Below are positions 25,282-64,000 of a DNA stretch of 64,000 nucleotides, in pieces; the stretch's first letter is position 1; each line of letters starts with the position of its first letter. Position numbers and translations under genes: made by a program. Origin of the DNA: Delphinus delphis (lineage: Eukaryota > Chordata > Mammalia > Artiodactyla > Delphinidae); the NCBI RefSeq assembly GCF_949987515.2, contig NC_082688.1, positions 103,209,893-103,273,892 of the forward strand, in the 5' to 3' direction. Under the pieces are notes generated by a model. It worked only from the letters and a program-made list of their open reading frames with translations, did no database searches and had not been told where the DNA came from.

Positions 25282-25924
25282 CCCTTATGTGAACCGTTTA
25301 ATGTATTTTTTTCCCAAATAGATTTTAAGTATTTCAGGAGCGTGGTTTATTTCCTCCAAAGCTGGCTGATCATAAGATCACTTAAGAGGTTGTTTGTTTG
25401 TTTTATAAATACATTTTCCTGGCTCCTGCCTCGGCCCTTATTCCCCCCAGATCTGGCTTAACGATTCTACCAGCGATCACTGGACACTGAACGGTTTCTT
25501 ATGGCTCGACTTACTTCATATGAATATACTCGTTTAGTTTTAAAAACAAGATTACATTAAAGGAAGTTCGGGAAAGAGAGAAATTAGGGGATGACCCCAG
25601 TGCCTCAAGGTTCGAGCAGTTAGTCTGCCTGCGATTGTTAGGCTAATGACACAGTTCTCTTCTCTGTTTATTGAATTATTGAACTACTTGCTGCCCTTAT
25701 AAGAAGTAATTCTCAATGAGCCACCCCTCCCGGCTTGCTTTTAAGCAGGAGTGGCTGAACAGGGGCTCTGGAGTCTCCCATCTGGGGTCACAATTCACCT
25801 GTGCCAGCTAAGGCCACGTTATGGCCCACCTTCCAGAGTTCTGCCCAGGGCCTCGCAGGGCTGCAGCCCAGGTGCCGTGACGTTGCTCACCTCCTGCAGG
25901 CCGGGCCCTCTGCCCCGTGCGCTC

Positions 25925-26105
25925 TAAGTAACGTGAGCAGCTGACTCAACCTCACTGTCCCTCAGCTCCTTTAACTGAAAACTCAGGCCACCATGGCTCC
26001 TCCTGCAGGGGTCTGGTGTGAGGATCGAGGGGGATAATCCAAGGAAGATGCACAGCTTAGTCCTGGACACATGGGAAGTACTTGATGAATATTCATTATT
26101 TTTGC
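25925..26105 (+). mobile_element. MIR-like remnant, sense
   Basis: Tail region GTGTGAGGATCGAGGGGGAT to GGAAGTACTTGATGAATATT fits the MIR 3' part. Confidence 0.6.
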
Positions 26106-26608
26106 CATTCCTCGCATCTTCAGAGTCCGTGAATGACGCTTGAGTTTGTTGTTCCTTTCTTTGGCCAGGGCTAGCCTAAGGCTGGGGGCCCCTTGCCGGC
26201 ATGCATTCGGGAGGGCTGGGATGTCCCAGTCGCTGTGGTGAGTCTATATGGGGGATGGAAGGGATTGCTGTGTGTGACAAGGACTTTGGTGGAGGGTAGG
26301 GGTCCTAAGCTGGGTGTGTGCATTCGCAGAGTCCCATGGCTGGGCCCCTGGGAGGAAGAGTGGTCCAGTCCTCGAGATGGCCGAGGCCTTGCTTGCTAGA
26401 GGCACGTGTGATGTTTGGTCTCTCCTGTGTGCCAGTCTTCCTGCTTAATTAATGCTTTGGGGGACACAGAGAAGAGAATACGAATGGTAATTGGTCATAT
26501 CTGACCAGCACCTGGTAGACTACGTCGTATTGAGCGCTCACAAAAATGTGGTGAGGTGCATTATTATCGCCGGCTTGTAGATGAGAAAACCAGGCACAAA
26601 TTGTTCTA

Positions 26609-26932
26609 GGGGCTTCCCTGGTGGCACAGTGGTTAGGAGTCTGCCTGCCAGTGCAGGGGACACGGGTTCGAGCCCTGGTCCGGGAAGATCCCACACACCG
26701 TGGAGCAACTAAGCCCATGTGCCACAACTACTGAGCCCACGTGCTGCAACTACTGAAGCCCGCGTGCCTAGAGCCCGTGCTCGGCAACAAGAGAAGCCAC
26801 CGCCATGAGAATCCCGCGCACCGCAACGAAGAGTAGCCCCCTCTTGCCGCCACTAGAGAAAGCCCGCGCGCAGCAACGAAGACCCAACGCAGCCAAAAGT
26901 AAATGATAAATAAATAAATTTATATAACAAAA
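26609..26932 (+). mobile_element. CHR-type SINE, long form
   Basis: Complete: head GGGGCTTCCCTGGTGGCACA, internal CACAACTACTGAGCCCACG and GAAGACCCAACGCAGCC, then an A/T-rich tail. TGTTCTAG-type flanks mark the target site. It is inserted in an MIR-like sequence. Confidence 0.93.
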
Positions 26933-27129
26933 AAATGTTCTAGATAGTTCCAGCTCTTAGGAAAATGCTTCCTTGCGTTGTGGGAGAAGCAGTATATTTG
27001 TGCAAGGCGAGTAGTTAGCCCTGGAAGCACGTGCTTTAGAGGCGCCTTAATGCTTCACAAAGGGATTTATGTGGGAGTTTTCCTTATGAAGGAATGTAAC
27101 TTTGTCTACCTGCTGGTCTTTTTCAGCGT

Positions 27130-27311
27130 GTTCCTGTAGCAGGCACTCTTCGGAGTAGTTCCCATATTGACTCATTTACACCTCACTAGAATTCTGTGGC
27201 TTAGGTACTAGTATTAACCCCATTTTACAGATGAGGAATCTCAAGTCCACGGAGGCTGAATATCTTGCCCACAGTCACATGCTGAGGAGGTGGCAGGACT
27301 GGTCAGGAGCT
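27130..27311 (-). mobile_element. MIR remnant, antisense
   Basis: CCCCATTTTACAGATGAGGA and ATCTTGCCCACAGTCACATG, a good core match. Confidence 0.72.
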
Positions 27312-27590
27312 CAAACATTACCTCTCCTATGTGTCCCTCTCCTATCCCCAGGCATAGGTGCTTTCTCTTCCCTTTCTGCCTTTTTTCAGAACGAAACTGT
27401 CAGGCTGGGCTCCCCAAAGGCTCTTATCTCTCTACCAACAAAAGCCATTCCCTGCTGACTAGGGCACCTGGCATTTCGCTGAGTAGACGCCAGCCCCGAA
27501 ACTCAGCGGCGGTTTGTGTTGTTATCTCCCTGATGGTTTGCTTTTAATTCAAGTCCATTAATTTATCTAAGATGGAAATGGGTGAGGCCA

Positions 27591-27611
27591 ACGCGCGCGC
27601 GCACACACACA
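27591..27611. repeat. CG/CA alternating dinucleotide repeat
   Basis: CGCGCGCGCG followed by CACACACACA, a short Z-DNA-prone run. Confidence 0.8.
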
Positions 27612-28311
27612 GTTAAATGCAGGGCCTGGAGAATGAGGCAGTGCTGATTCTGGAAGGGGAGGCTGGTGATGGGCAGTTCTGATAGTTTCAAGAGCGGCCC
27701 CAGGGAGCGCTGGTGGTGTGTGTACCGACTGCAGGAGATTCTAGACCTGCCCCTACAGGGATCTGTGGGTGAGGCTTCGGAGAGGCAGGGGGAGGGCCCG
27801 AGCGGGGACCCGGCAAGGCTGACCGCCCCCGCATCTTTCTCCTGCTTTACCTGCTTCTCCCCGCAGCAGACCTGGAATGTTGTTCTCCACCTCAATTCCA
27901 GAACCGGGACTGCGGTGGTGATTTTCTACCATCTCTGTGTTCTGAGTACGAAGGGCCCCATGCAAATTGATCAGAAACACTAACCGCTGGCTTTTAAAAA
28001 AATCTGGGGTCTTGGATTATGTCAGGGCTGACTTTCTAGGTGTGATGTTGTACTCAGGTCAGCAAGACATCACCCCTGGCTGGGGGGGTGTCACTGGGTG
28101 GAGGGTCTGAGCATCTGTCTGTATCGTTTCTTACAACCGCCTGTGAATCTACAGTTACTATAAGACGTTTAAACAATAGGGTCTTTTAAATGCTACAAAC
28201 TCCAGAGAGGTCCTAGATTTGAATTTTCCAGGAGCAGCATGTTTATGTGGTGTTAACACTTTGCCGATATCCAATAAACGTAACAACAGGGTACCCAAAC
28301 CACTCAAGGCA

Positions 28312-28660
28312 ATAAAAAGGAAGGAAGTGCTGATACATGCGACGGTGGATGAGCCTTGAAAACGCTATGCTAAGTGAAAGAAGCCAGACGCAAAAGACCA
28401 CATATTGTATGATTCTTTTTATATGAAATATCCAGACTCGGATAGCAAATTAGCGGTTGCTTTGGGCCGGGAGTAGCAGAGACGGGAGGGTGTGGGGAGG
28501 GGCAGTTGACGGCTATGGGGTTTCTCTTTTGGGCGATGTTCTACAATTAGATTGTGGTGATGGCTGTGTAACTCTGACGAGACTAAAAATTGAACAGTTG
28601 AAATGAGTGAATCGGCTGGTATGTGAATTATAGCTCAGTCAAGCTGTTAAAAAAAAGGAG
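28312..28660 (+). mobile_element. Old L1 3' end, sense
   Basis: Typical L1M 3' strings: GATGAGCCTTGAAAACGCTA, GTGAAAGAAGCCAGACGCAA and TATGTGAATTATAGCTCAGT, then a poly-A end. Confidence 0.78.
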
Positions 28661-29732
28661 GGTCCTTTGACAGTTTTAAGAGACGTAATAACAGTCCTTT
28701 GGAACGAGCTGGTGTCTTCTAACTACAAGCACTTCTGGACGCTGGTTGGAACCCCTCAGTTCGGGCCGCCGTCCTGGGGCATCTTCTTGGCTGTCTCATA
28801 AACCAGGTTCACAGGCCTCCTCCTGAAACCACAGTGGTGTTTCCGATGGCTCATCCCGAGGGGATGAAGACTCGGCGTGTGCCAGATGTTTTGCCAGGTG
28901 CTTTCACACGCTTTCTTGAACTTCTTACAGCCCTGCACTCAACGGTAGTTGTTTCATGCCCGCGTTTTACGTGTGAAGAGAGGAGGGTCCCAAGGAATAT
29001 ACACAGCAGGGGGGTGAGGCAGCAGGAGTCAGAATCAGAACTTGGGGTTCACCAACCCCAAAGGCCATCCTTTCCTGGTCCGATGCCAGGCTGGGTTGAT
29101 GAGCTGTCCCTCACGTCTTACAAAAGCGGAGAGAAGTCAGCTGTCAGGCAGAAGCCAGGCTCTCGTAGGGACAGATGGCTTAGGAAAGTCACCAGGGAAA
29201 AGGCCTGTGAGTTCCATGCAAGTCATTTCCAGGCTTTGTCCTCAGAGGAGAATCTCTGCTCCCTCCGGAAATGAGTATGATGCTCTGCCCTGTTCCCTGG
29301 AGCAGCTCTTCCCGGGAGAGCTTCTATTTAAAGAGAACTGTGGGAAAACATGTGGAGGCTTTTCGTGGACACGTTTCTGAGTGTCATTAGCCCTTGGAGG
29401 AAATGTGTTTCTTTCCCTGAAGCCCTCAACTTTGCCTGTGTCCTGAGTGTTCAAGGGTTCGTAACTCTAGGAGCTGCTTTTGGATATATAGAGAACCAGA
29501 TATTTTTGGTCAGTGATAATGCTGTTGTGTAGTAAACAGGACTCTGATGGTAAAGTGGGCATGAGTGAATGGCGGTTTGGCAGAAGAAATCAGTGGGAAA
29601 AGATTTGCCCTCAGTTACTGATGCTCAGAGTGGAAGCTCCCAGGGAGCTTATTAAAAAGTTCAGGTTCTCAGGTCCAGCCCAGACCTACAGAATCCGAAA
29701 GTCTGGCGGTGATGTCAAGGAACCTGGGTTTT

Positions 29733-29937
29733 TGGGGGTTTTTTTGCGGTACGCGGGCCTCTCACTGTTGTGGCCTCTCCCGTTGCGGAGCACAGGCTCC
29801 GGATGCGCAGGCTCAGCGGCCATGGCTCACAGGCCCAGCTGCTCTGCGGCATGTGGGATCTTCCCGCACCGGGGCACGAACCCGTGTCCCCTGCATCGGC
29901 AGGCGGGCTCTCAACCACTGTGCCACCAGGGAAGCCC
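29733..29937 (-). mobile_element. Young CHR SINE, antisense
   Basis: Reverse of the young form, GCGGTACGCGGGCCTCTCAC to CCACCAGGGAAGCCC. Perfect target-site duplication GGAACCTGGGTTTT at 29719-29732 and 29938-29951. Confidence 0.95.
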
Positions 29938-30099
29938 GGAACCTGGGTTTTAATAAGCTCTCAAGATAATTTTTATACACCCTGAACTTCAAGGAGCATA
30001 GCACCCAATGATCTTACCTATGCTTGGAGTTGAGCAGGAAAATTCTGATTGTGTTCCCAGGAGGGCATGTCCTGATCTTGCAGGGTGGCGTGGGAGCTG

Positions 30100-30400
30100 G
30101 AAGGGAGCATTCATTCATTTGTTGAAAATAGGTATTGAGCACTTCCTATGTCTAGGCACCTACCCCCTGCTCTGAGGGAGTTTACATCCCAGCGACAGGG
30201 GATGGGAGGGGGAGAATCAGAGAGTAAAGTACGGAAACGATGCAGAAACTACTGCACATGGGGGTGCGACCCTGGGATGGTGACATTTAACCCAATCAGA
30301 GGGAGAAAAACGAGATGCCCAAGGAAAGAGCAAGGTGAATGGATTTCCAAAGAAAGAGCACTGCTTGTGCAAAGGCCTGGAGGTCGGGGAGTTGGGCAGG
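30100..30400 (-). mobile_element. L2-like remnant, antisense
   Basis: Starts CATTCATTCATTTGTTGAAA and TATTGAGCACTTCCTATGTC, like the reverse of the L2 3' end. The rest is diverged. Confidence 0.5.
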
Positions 30401-30498
30401 TCAAAGAGTGAAGTAAGGCTGGGGTGGCCTGAAGGTGGTGAGCAGGGGGTAGGTGGCAGAGATTATGTTGGAGAGATGAGGAGGGACCGATCTTCAGG

Positions 30499-30630
30499 AC
30501 CAAGAAAAGGAGTTAGAATTTCACTCTAGAGATGGTGGACAGCTACCAAAGGCTTTTTGGAGGAACCAAGAAAAGGAGTTAGAATTTCACTCTAGAGATG
30601 GTGGACAGCTACCAAAGGCTTTTTTGAGGA
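30499..30630 (+). repeat. Tandem duplication, two 66-bp units
   Basis: Units 30499-30564 and 30565-30630 differ at one base in a T/G run (65 of 66 identical). Each starts ACCAAGAAAAGGAGTTAG. I recognise no repeat family. Confidence 0.95.
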
Positions 30631-31134
30631 GGGCAGGTGATGAAACCAGGGGCGTGACTAGGGAGATACTGCCCAAACTGTGATTGCTACAAAGTCAGGT
30701 TTTCATCCTTTTTTTCTTTTTCTTTTTTTTTTTTCTTTTTGCCAGGGGCAGGGGGACACAATTTAAGAAGAAAACTTGAAATCACTTTGTCAGAGTTTCT
30801 ATGTTAGTATTTTACAGATGGAACAGACTCGTATTAGAAGTGTATATGCTCATTGCTTTTGTTAGGTAACATTATATGTTATATGTATTACAATACCAGC
30901 GATGTATTTACCCATTTAATTACATATACTACTACTTATAAAAAGTAAATTTTGTCAAAAGAAAATTCAGCCTAGATCTCTGTATTTTCAAGCATATGAA
31001 GCCAAGCTCAGCTGATTACAGTTGAGCAGCGTCTGCAAGATTTGATCCACTTCAGAAATCTGAGCTCACTAGCATTGCCTGGGCTGGCATTTTCTTAGCT
31101 GAGAACTGCTTACCTGAGTGTAGAAAATCTAATA

Positions 31135-31310
31135 TTTAGAGGAATGATTCATTGCTTTAGGCATCAAGAGTCCTGGGTTTCGTCTTCTTGGTTATGTAAG
31201 TTTGATTCAACCTTGGACACGTCATTTCAGTTTGTATTTCAGTGTCTCTGTGCAGAAGATGAGTAATAATAATCATGGTAACTGGGCAAGAGCTCTTCAG
31301 GACCTAGGAG
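31135..31310 (+). mobile_element. MIR-like remnant, sense
   Basis: CATCAAGAGTCCTGGGTTTC, then CCTTGGACACGTCATTTCAG, a diverged sense MIR. Confidence 0.6.
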
Positions 31311-32293
31311 AGACAACATGTGCAAAGGCCATGTGGCAGAAGGGAGGAGGCTGAAAGATGGCCTGTGTATTTGGAGATCAGAGTGCAAGGGGTAGGTGGT
31401 CCAGGGTGATTTGTAGAGGTAGGCAGGGGCCAAGCCAAGATCTTGAGGACCTTGTTGGGAACTTTCATTTTTATCTGAAGAGTAAGGGGAAGCCGTTGGA
31501 GGATTTAAATTGGGGAGTGACACAAGGTTGACATGCCGTCTCATTGAGTCCTCATAACAAATGTATGAGGTACGTAATATCCCTATTTTAAACCAGCACA
31601 GAAACTCAGGGTGGTGGAGATTAAGTGTCTCACCTTGCTGGTGGGGGGTGGAGGCAAGAAAGAGACTCAGGGGAGCCCGACTCCAGAGGCCTCTGTCCTC
31701 CGTATCAGCCTACCTCAATAATAATATAACAATAACCGCAGTTTTAAAATGCTTTGAACTCGTAGGATGAAAGATCTCCCTTAAATTACAAAGTGGTATT
31801 ATGCCGCAGAAATCCGAGTGGTGATGAGAGAGTGGATATGCCGGGGAACTTCTAAAAGGCCCAGTCTGCGTGGCTCCGGTCCAGCATCCTCAAGTTCCTT
31901 GCCATCTGGTAGGGGGCGTCTCACGAGCCAGCTATCAACACAAGGAAGGGCTTGCCGGCTCTGGCCAGCCATCTGACACTGCCATTGTCCGTAAGGACTC
32001 ATTGTCCTTGAAATGTGCCCGAGCTCTGTGCTTTCAGCGGTTTTGAGCTGGGAAATCAGATCAGGGCAGGTCGTGCGTGGTTTCACTGGAGGAGTCGTGC
32101 CGTGCCAAGTTTCTGCTTTCTCCTTCTTGGGTAGTCGGCTGGCTTAAGTGGATTCTTAGAATCTGGTTGTAGAGATCACCATCTCAATTTTGAACCCAAG
32201 AAGCCCTTGTTCAGGGTCGAAATGGGGAAACAGCTGCTGGCCCGCAACCCTTGAAGCTCCTGTTGGTGACGACGCATGTCTGTTCCTTTCTAG

Positions 32294-61361
<29,068 letters not shown>

Positions 61362-61430
61362 AGTTCAGGGCCGCCGTGCCGTGCCGTCGGCTTAGGGATG
61401 GGGGATGGGACACCTGAGGACATTCGGAGA

Positions 61431-61468
61431 CTTCCTTCCTTCCTTCCTTCCTTCTTTTTTTTTTTTTT
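61431..61468. repeat. CTTC/poly-T tract in the 3' UTR
   Basis: Five CTTC units then about fourteen T, starting 70 bases after the stop codon. Confidence 0.9.
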
Positions 61469-62038
61469 AAAGAGCCTGTGATAGTTACTGTGGGGCAGCC
61501 AGTTCCTGGGGCTCCCTCTCTCGGGCCCCCCGCACTCCGTCCCTCACCCGGAGTCACCAGTTTTGGTCACCCACCTCCCTACACATCTACGAATATCACA
61601 CCTGCGTCTCTCCACCAGGCCCGTACACAGAACTGCGTCCAACACTCAGACATGCGAAACAAAGCAAATCACAGTGAGGGTGTTGCTCATCTCCAGCCTC
61701 TGTTGTGCTTGCATCATCTTCCTTTTCATTCGAGGGGAGGGGAAGATAAAGTGAATTGCCCAGAGCTGCCTTTTTCTTTTTAAATATTTAGAAAATTTTT
61801 CTTCGTGGGGCTGCAGGTGGGGTGGGCAGGGGAGGGGGGGGAGAGGTTTGTTTTTCTTTAAATACTAAATTGGAAAGTCTAATGCAATATTAATACAAGG
61901 GGTTTGAACTGGACATCCTAATGATGCAATCGTGTCACCTTCAAGCTGATTCAGGGTGGTGGGCAGACTCGTCATGTCCCTCCTGAGAGGCTGTACAGCG
62001 TCCACACCGCCATTCCATCATCTTCTGGGTCAACTGTT

Positions 62039-62044
62039 AATAAA
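62039..62044 (+). promoter_or_regulatory. Proximal polyadenylation signal AATAAA
   Basis: A canonical hexamer 677 bases after the stop codon, followed by a T-rich stretch (TTTTCTTTCTGG). Its use would give a short 3' UTR of about 0.7 kb. Confidence 0.55.
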
Positions 62045-63149
62045 GGGCAGGTTTTCTTTCTGGCCTAGATTTTGCTGCAGATGAAATCTTTGGAGGATTC
62101 TCTTCTCCTCTCTTCACCTCTCTTCTGCTTGCACTCTCTCTTGCTTCTTCATTCATGGATATTTTCACGTGTCTGGCTTTTCTTTGTGTTTCTTCCAGCC
62201 TTCGTCTCTGACATGCTGTTTTTGCCTTCTATCCCCCGTGGTCTTTTCCAGTGACCAGGTCCGCCATTTTACTGTGGCCCCACGAACCTGCCTGGAAAGA
62301 TATGAGCTTTGTCATCGCAACCATCGTAATGTGCTATCCTAGTCCATATAAGACCAGCGCTACCCACCCACGTCTCCAGGATGTGCGATTGAGTTTGAGA
62401 TGCTTCCCAGGTGCAGAAAAGGGCCAGGTTATCCACACTGTCACACGCGGGCCCAGGATAGACCTGACAGTGCCGAGCTGTTGAAGAAGTCTGAGGCTCT
62501 AGGACCTGAGAGTTTTTCCTCTGTGCAATGCCAAGTGGCTAAAGACAAACAAATCTGTAAATCAAGCCCAACACCCAAGGGAGCCAGTCAGCCTCAAGCG
62601 AACCACCAGCTCAGAGGTGCTGAGCTGATGCTTTTACCAACTAGGTAGTTTTGGGGATGCCAGAGCACACTGGGCTTCTCACTTTGGAGGAAAAGAAATT
62701 TGTTTTCTTGTCCAATTATTTAGAAAGACATCACGCAACATAGGGAAGCCTGCTAACCTCGGGAAACCCATGGGAAATTTGACTTAAAGACCATTTCAGT
62801 TGGCAAGAGGAAAAATCTGTTTTGTGAGTCAGAGCTCTTGTGGGGAGAAAACCTTGTAAATTTGACGAGTGGCCCCTTAGAGACCGCAGGCGACCTTGTG
62901 TCCACACCCCACCCTCTCCTGGTCTCGGAGACCCTTTCCACTCGCTGCCTCGTGCTTGTCCCTGTCTTAGCTGAGCTTTGTTGCATCTCCTTCCAAGCGT
63001 GTTTACAGGTCCTCCCAAGCCACGTTATGTTTGCAGGCTTTTATAAAACCAAATCTGCTTTTGTAAAGCGTAACATCAAGAAGCAGCTCATCCCATCATG
63101 ACACTCGTCTCTCCACATGTTCTGCCTTTGGGGTTATGGCTGGGGTTTC

Positions 63150-63173
63150 TTTTGTTGTTGTTGTTGTTGTTTG
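63150..63173. repeat. TTG trinucleotide repeat in the 3' UTR
   Basis: Seven or so TTG units; transcribed as UUG repeats in the mRNA. Confidence 0.85.
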
Positions 63174-63484
63174 TTATTTTAAAAGTAAATTGCACTTTTA
63201 AAGAATAATTGGTTAACTTAATATATTTGCTTTTTTTCTTCTCATCTGCCCTTCGAGGGAATTTGAACCAGTCGGAAAAAAATTTTGTTTCAATTCTGAG
63301 AAACGCTTGCAGCTCTCTTCTCTTCACTTGAGTCTTCCTGTTTTTCCATGATGGTCATTTCGGTTGTTTCGATTGTTTCCTTCAAACAACTTAAAACCTG
63401 AAGATTTCCGCAGGCTGTGTAAGCATGTTTACCTGTTGGCTTGCTTTGTGTGTCTGTTAAATGAATGTCATGTGTAAATGCTAA

Positions 63485-63490
63485 AATAAA
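63485..63490 (+). promoter_or_regulatory. Middle polyadenylation signal AATAAA
   Basis: A canonical hexamer in CTAAAATAAATTGACC followed by GTGTCTC. It would give a 3' UTR of about 2.1 kb. Confidence 0.6.
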
Positions 63491-63768
63491 TTGACCGTGT
63501 CTCAGAACTGAATAACTGCAGTGACCTGATGCTCTAAACCAGTGTAGGATTTAATCATAGATGGTTTTTAATCCTTGGAATTGTGATTGTGACCCACGAG
63601 TGGAGGAACTTTCAGTGCTAAAGCTGATTATGTGTGTAGCCAGAAGAGTACCTTTTTTTTTTTTTTTTGTTACCACTGTCTTAATGGCAAAATAATTATG
63701 GTAAAAAAAAACAAGTCTCGTGTTTATTATTCCTTAAGAACTCTGTGTTATATTACCATGGAACGCCT

Positions 63769-63774
63769 AATAAA
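63769..63774 (+). promoter_or_regulatory. Distal polyadenylation signal AATAAA with GT-rich downstream element
   Basis: AATAAA in CCTAATAAAGC is followed at once by a long GT-rich element (GTGGTTGTTT, then GGGTGTGTCTGTG), the classical downstream signal. This is the best candidate for the main 3' end, with cleavage around 63785-63795. Confidence 0.75.
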
Positions 63775-63795
63775 GCAAAATGTGGTTGTTTCCGG

Positions 63796-64000
63796 GTGTG
63801 TCTGTGTTGAGATGTTCAAGGAGGAGGCTGCTCGGCCCGGGCCTCCATCAGAACTTCCCTTTCTGGAAGATTCTGGATGCCTTTGGCCTCGTTTTGATGC
63901 CTGTGTCAATTCAAGTGTTTTCACTGAGTGTTGCGGGTGGTTTTGTCCAGGCCACTGAGGTCTAATTCTGGGCGGAGCCCTGAGTCTCAGAGATTCATAG
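63796..64000. other. 3' flank of DPYSL2
   Basis: Sequence after the inferred cleavage site. No gene or repeat recognised. Confidence 0.6.

Larger units (their letters stand above)
1..32293 (+). other. DPYSL2: DPYSL2 intron 3 (3' part, inferred); no exon found
   Basis: Exon 4 starts inside codon 105 and I find no match to exons 2 or 3, so this is taken as intron 3. Contents are listed separately: CHR SINEs, L1, MIR and L2 pieces, microsatellites, an inverted repeat and a tandem duplication. Stretches where I recognise nothing firm are 1-1861, 2748-4166, 4332-5238, 5803-6603, 7054-7780, 9301-10680, 11451-12020, 13144-13934, 15056-16200, 18521-19997, 20271-21300, 21651-23104, 23241-24030, 24201-25149, 26106-26600, 27312-28311, 28661-29718 and 30631-31134. 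Open frames there lack codon signature or recognisable domains. Confidence 0.75.
61362..63795 (+). other. DPYSL2: DPYSL2 3' untranslated region
   Basis: The UTR runs from the stop codon to just beyond the last AATAAA, about 2.4 kb, which suits the known long 3' UTR of this gene. It has a CTTC/poly-T tract (61431-61468), a TTG repeat (63150-63173), two ATTTA pentamers (61786 and 62718) and three polyadenylation signals. No SINE or recent L1 was seen inside it, unlike the introns, which suggests constraint. The exact 3' end is inferred from the signal at 63769. Confidence 0.85.

Noticed and set aside
61431..61468. Poly-T after CTTC considered as a transcription terminator
   Set aside because: It lies in a Pol II 3' UTR upstream of the polyadenylation signals.

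Overview
This is mammalian nuclear DNA: low coding density, GT-AG introns and many interspersed repeats. The repeats point to a whale or dolphin. At least seventeen copies of tRNA-derived CHR-type SINEs (the family of cetaceans, hippos and ruminants) are present, and six belong to one young form known to me as very abundant in cetacean genomes. I cannot assign a species, nor decide between toothed and baleen whale.

The only gene I can support is DPYSL2 (CRMP2, collapsin response mediator protein 2) on the + strand. Its last eleven coding exons, 4 to 14 of the usual 14, lie between 32294 and 61361. Joined, they encode residue 106 to the C-terminus at residue 572, with no frameshift or internal stop. 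Every splice junction is GT-AG, and the codon split across each junction is completed correctly by the next exon. Exons 1 to 3 were not found, so the first 32.3 kb is inferred to be intron 3. The 3' UTR runs from 61362 to about 63795 and holds three AATAAA signals; the last, followed by a GT-rich stretch, is the likely main one. The final 200 bases are 3' flank.

Layout: 1-32293, intron with SINEs, L1 and MIR remnants, a 182-bp-arm inverted repeat and a 66-bp tandem duplication. 32294-36103, exons 4-7 in a compact cluster. 36104-41235, intron 7. 41236-41356, exon 8. 41357-50194, large repeat-rich intron 8. 50195-53347, exons 9-11. 53348-57867, intron 11. 57868-61361, exons 12-14. 61362 onward, 3' UTR and flank.

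The encoded protein is a cytosolic, non-enzymatic relative of dihydropyrimidinase that binds tubulin and controls axon growth. Exons 4-12 encode most of the dihydropyrimidinase-like fold, and exons 13-14 the phosphorylated C-terminal tail. I see no second protein-coding gene, no free-standing tRNA or rRNA gene, and no sign of a novel multi-gene system. The most unusual non-coding signals are the near-perfect inverted repeat at 1862-2747, the recent 66-bp duplication at 30499-30630, and the crowding of transposable elements within about 110 bases of five of the eleven splice acceptors. Repeat edges without a target-site duplication, and all MIR, L2 and old L1 limits, are approximate.
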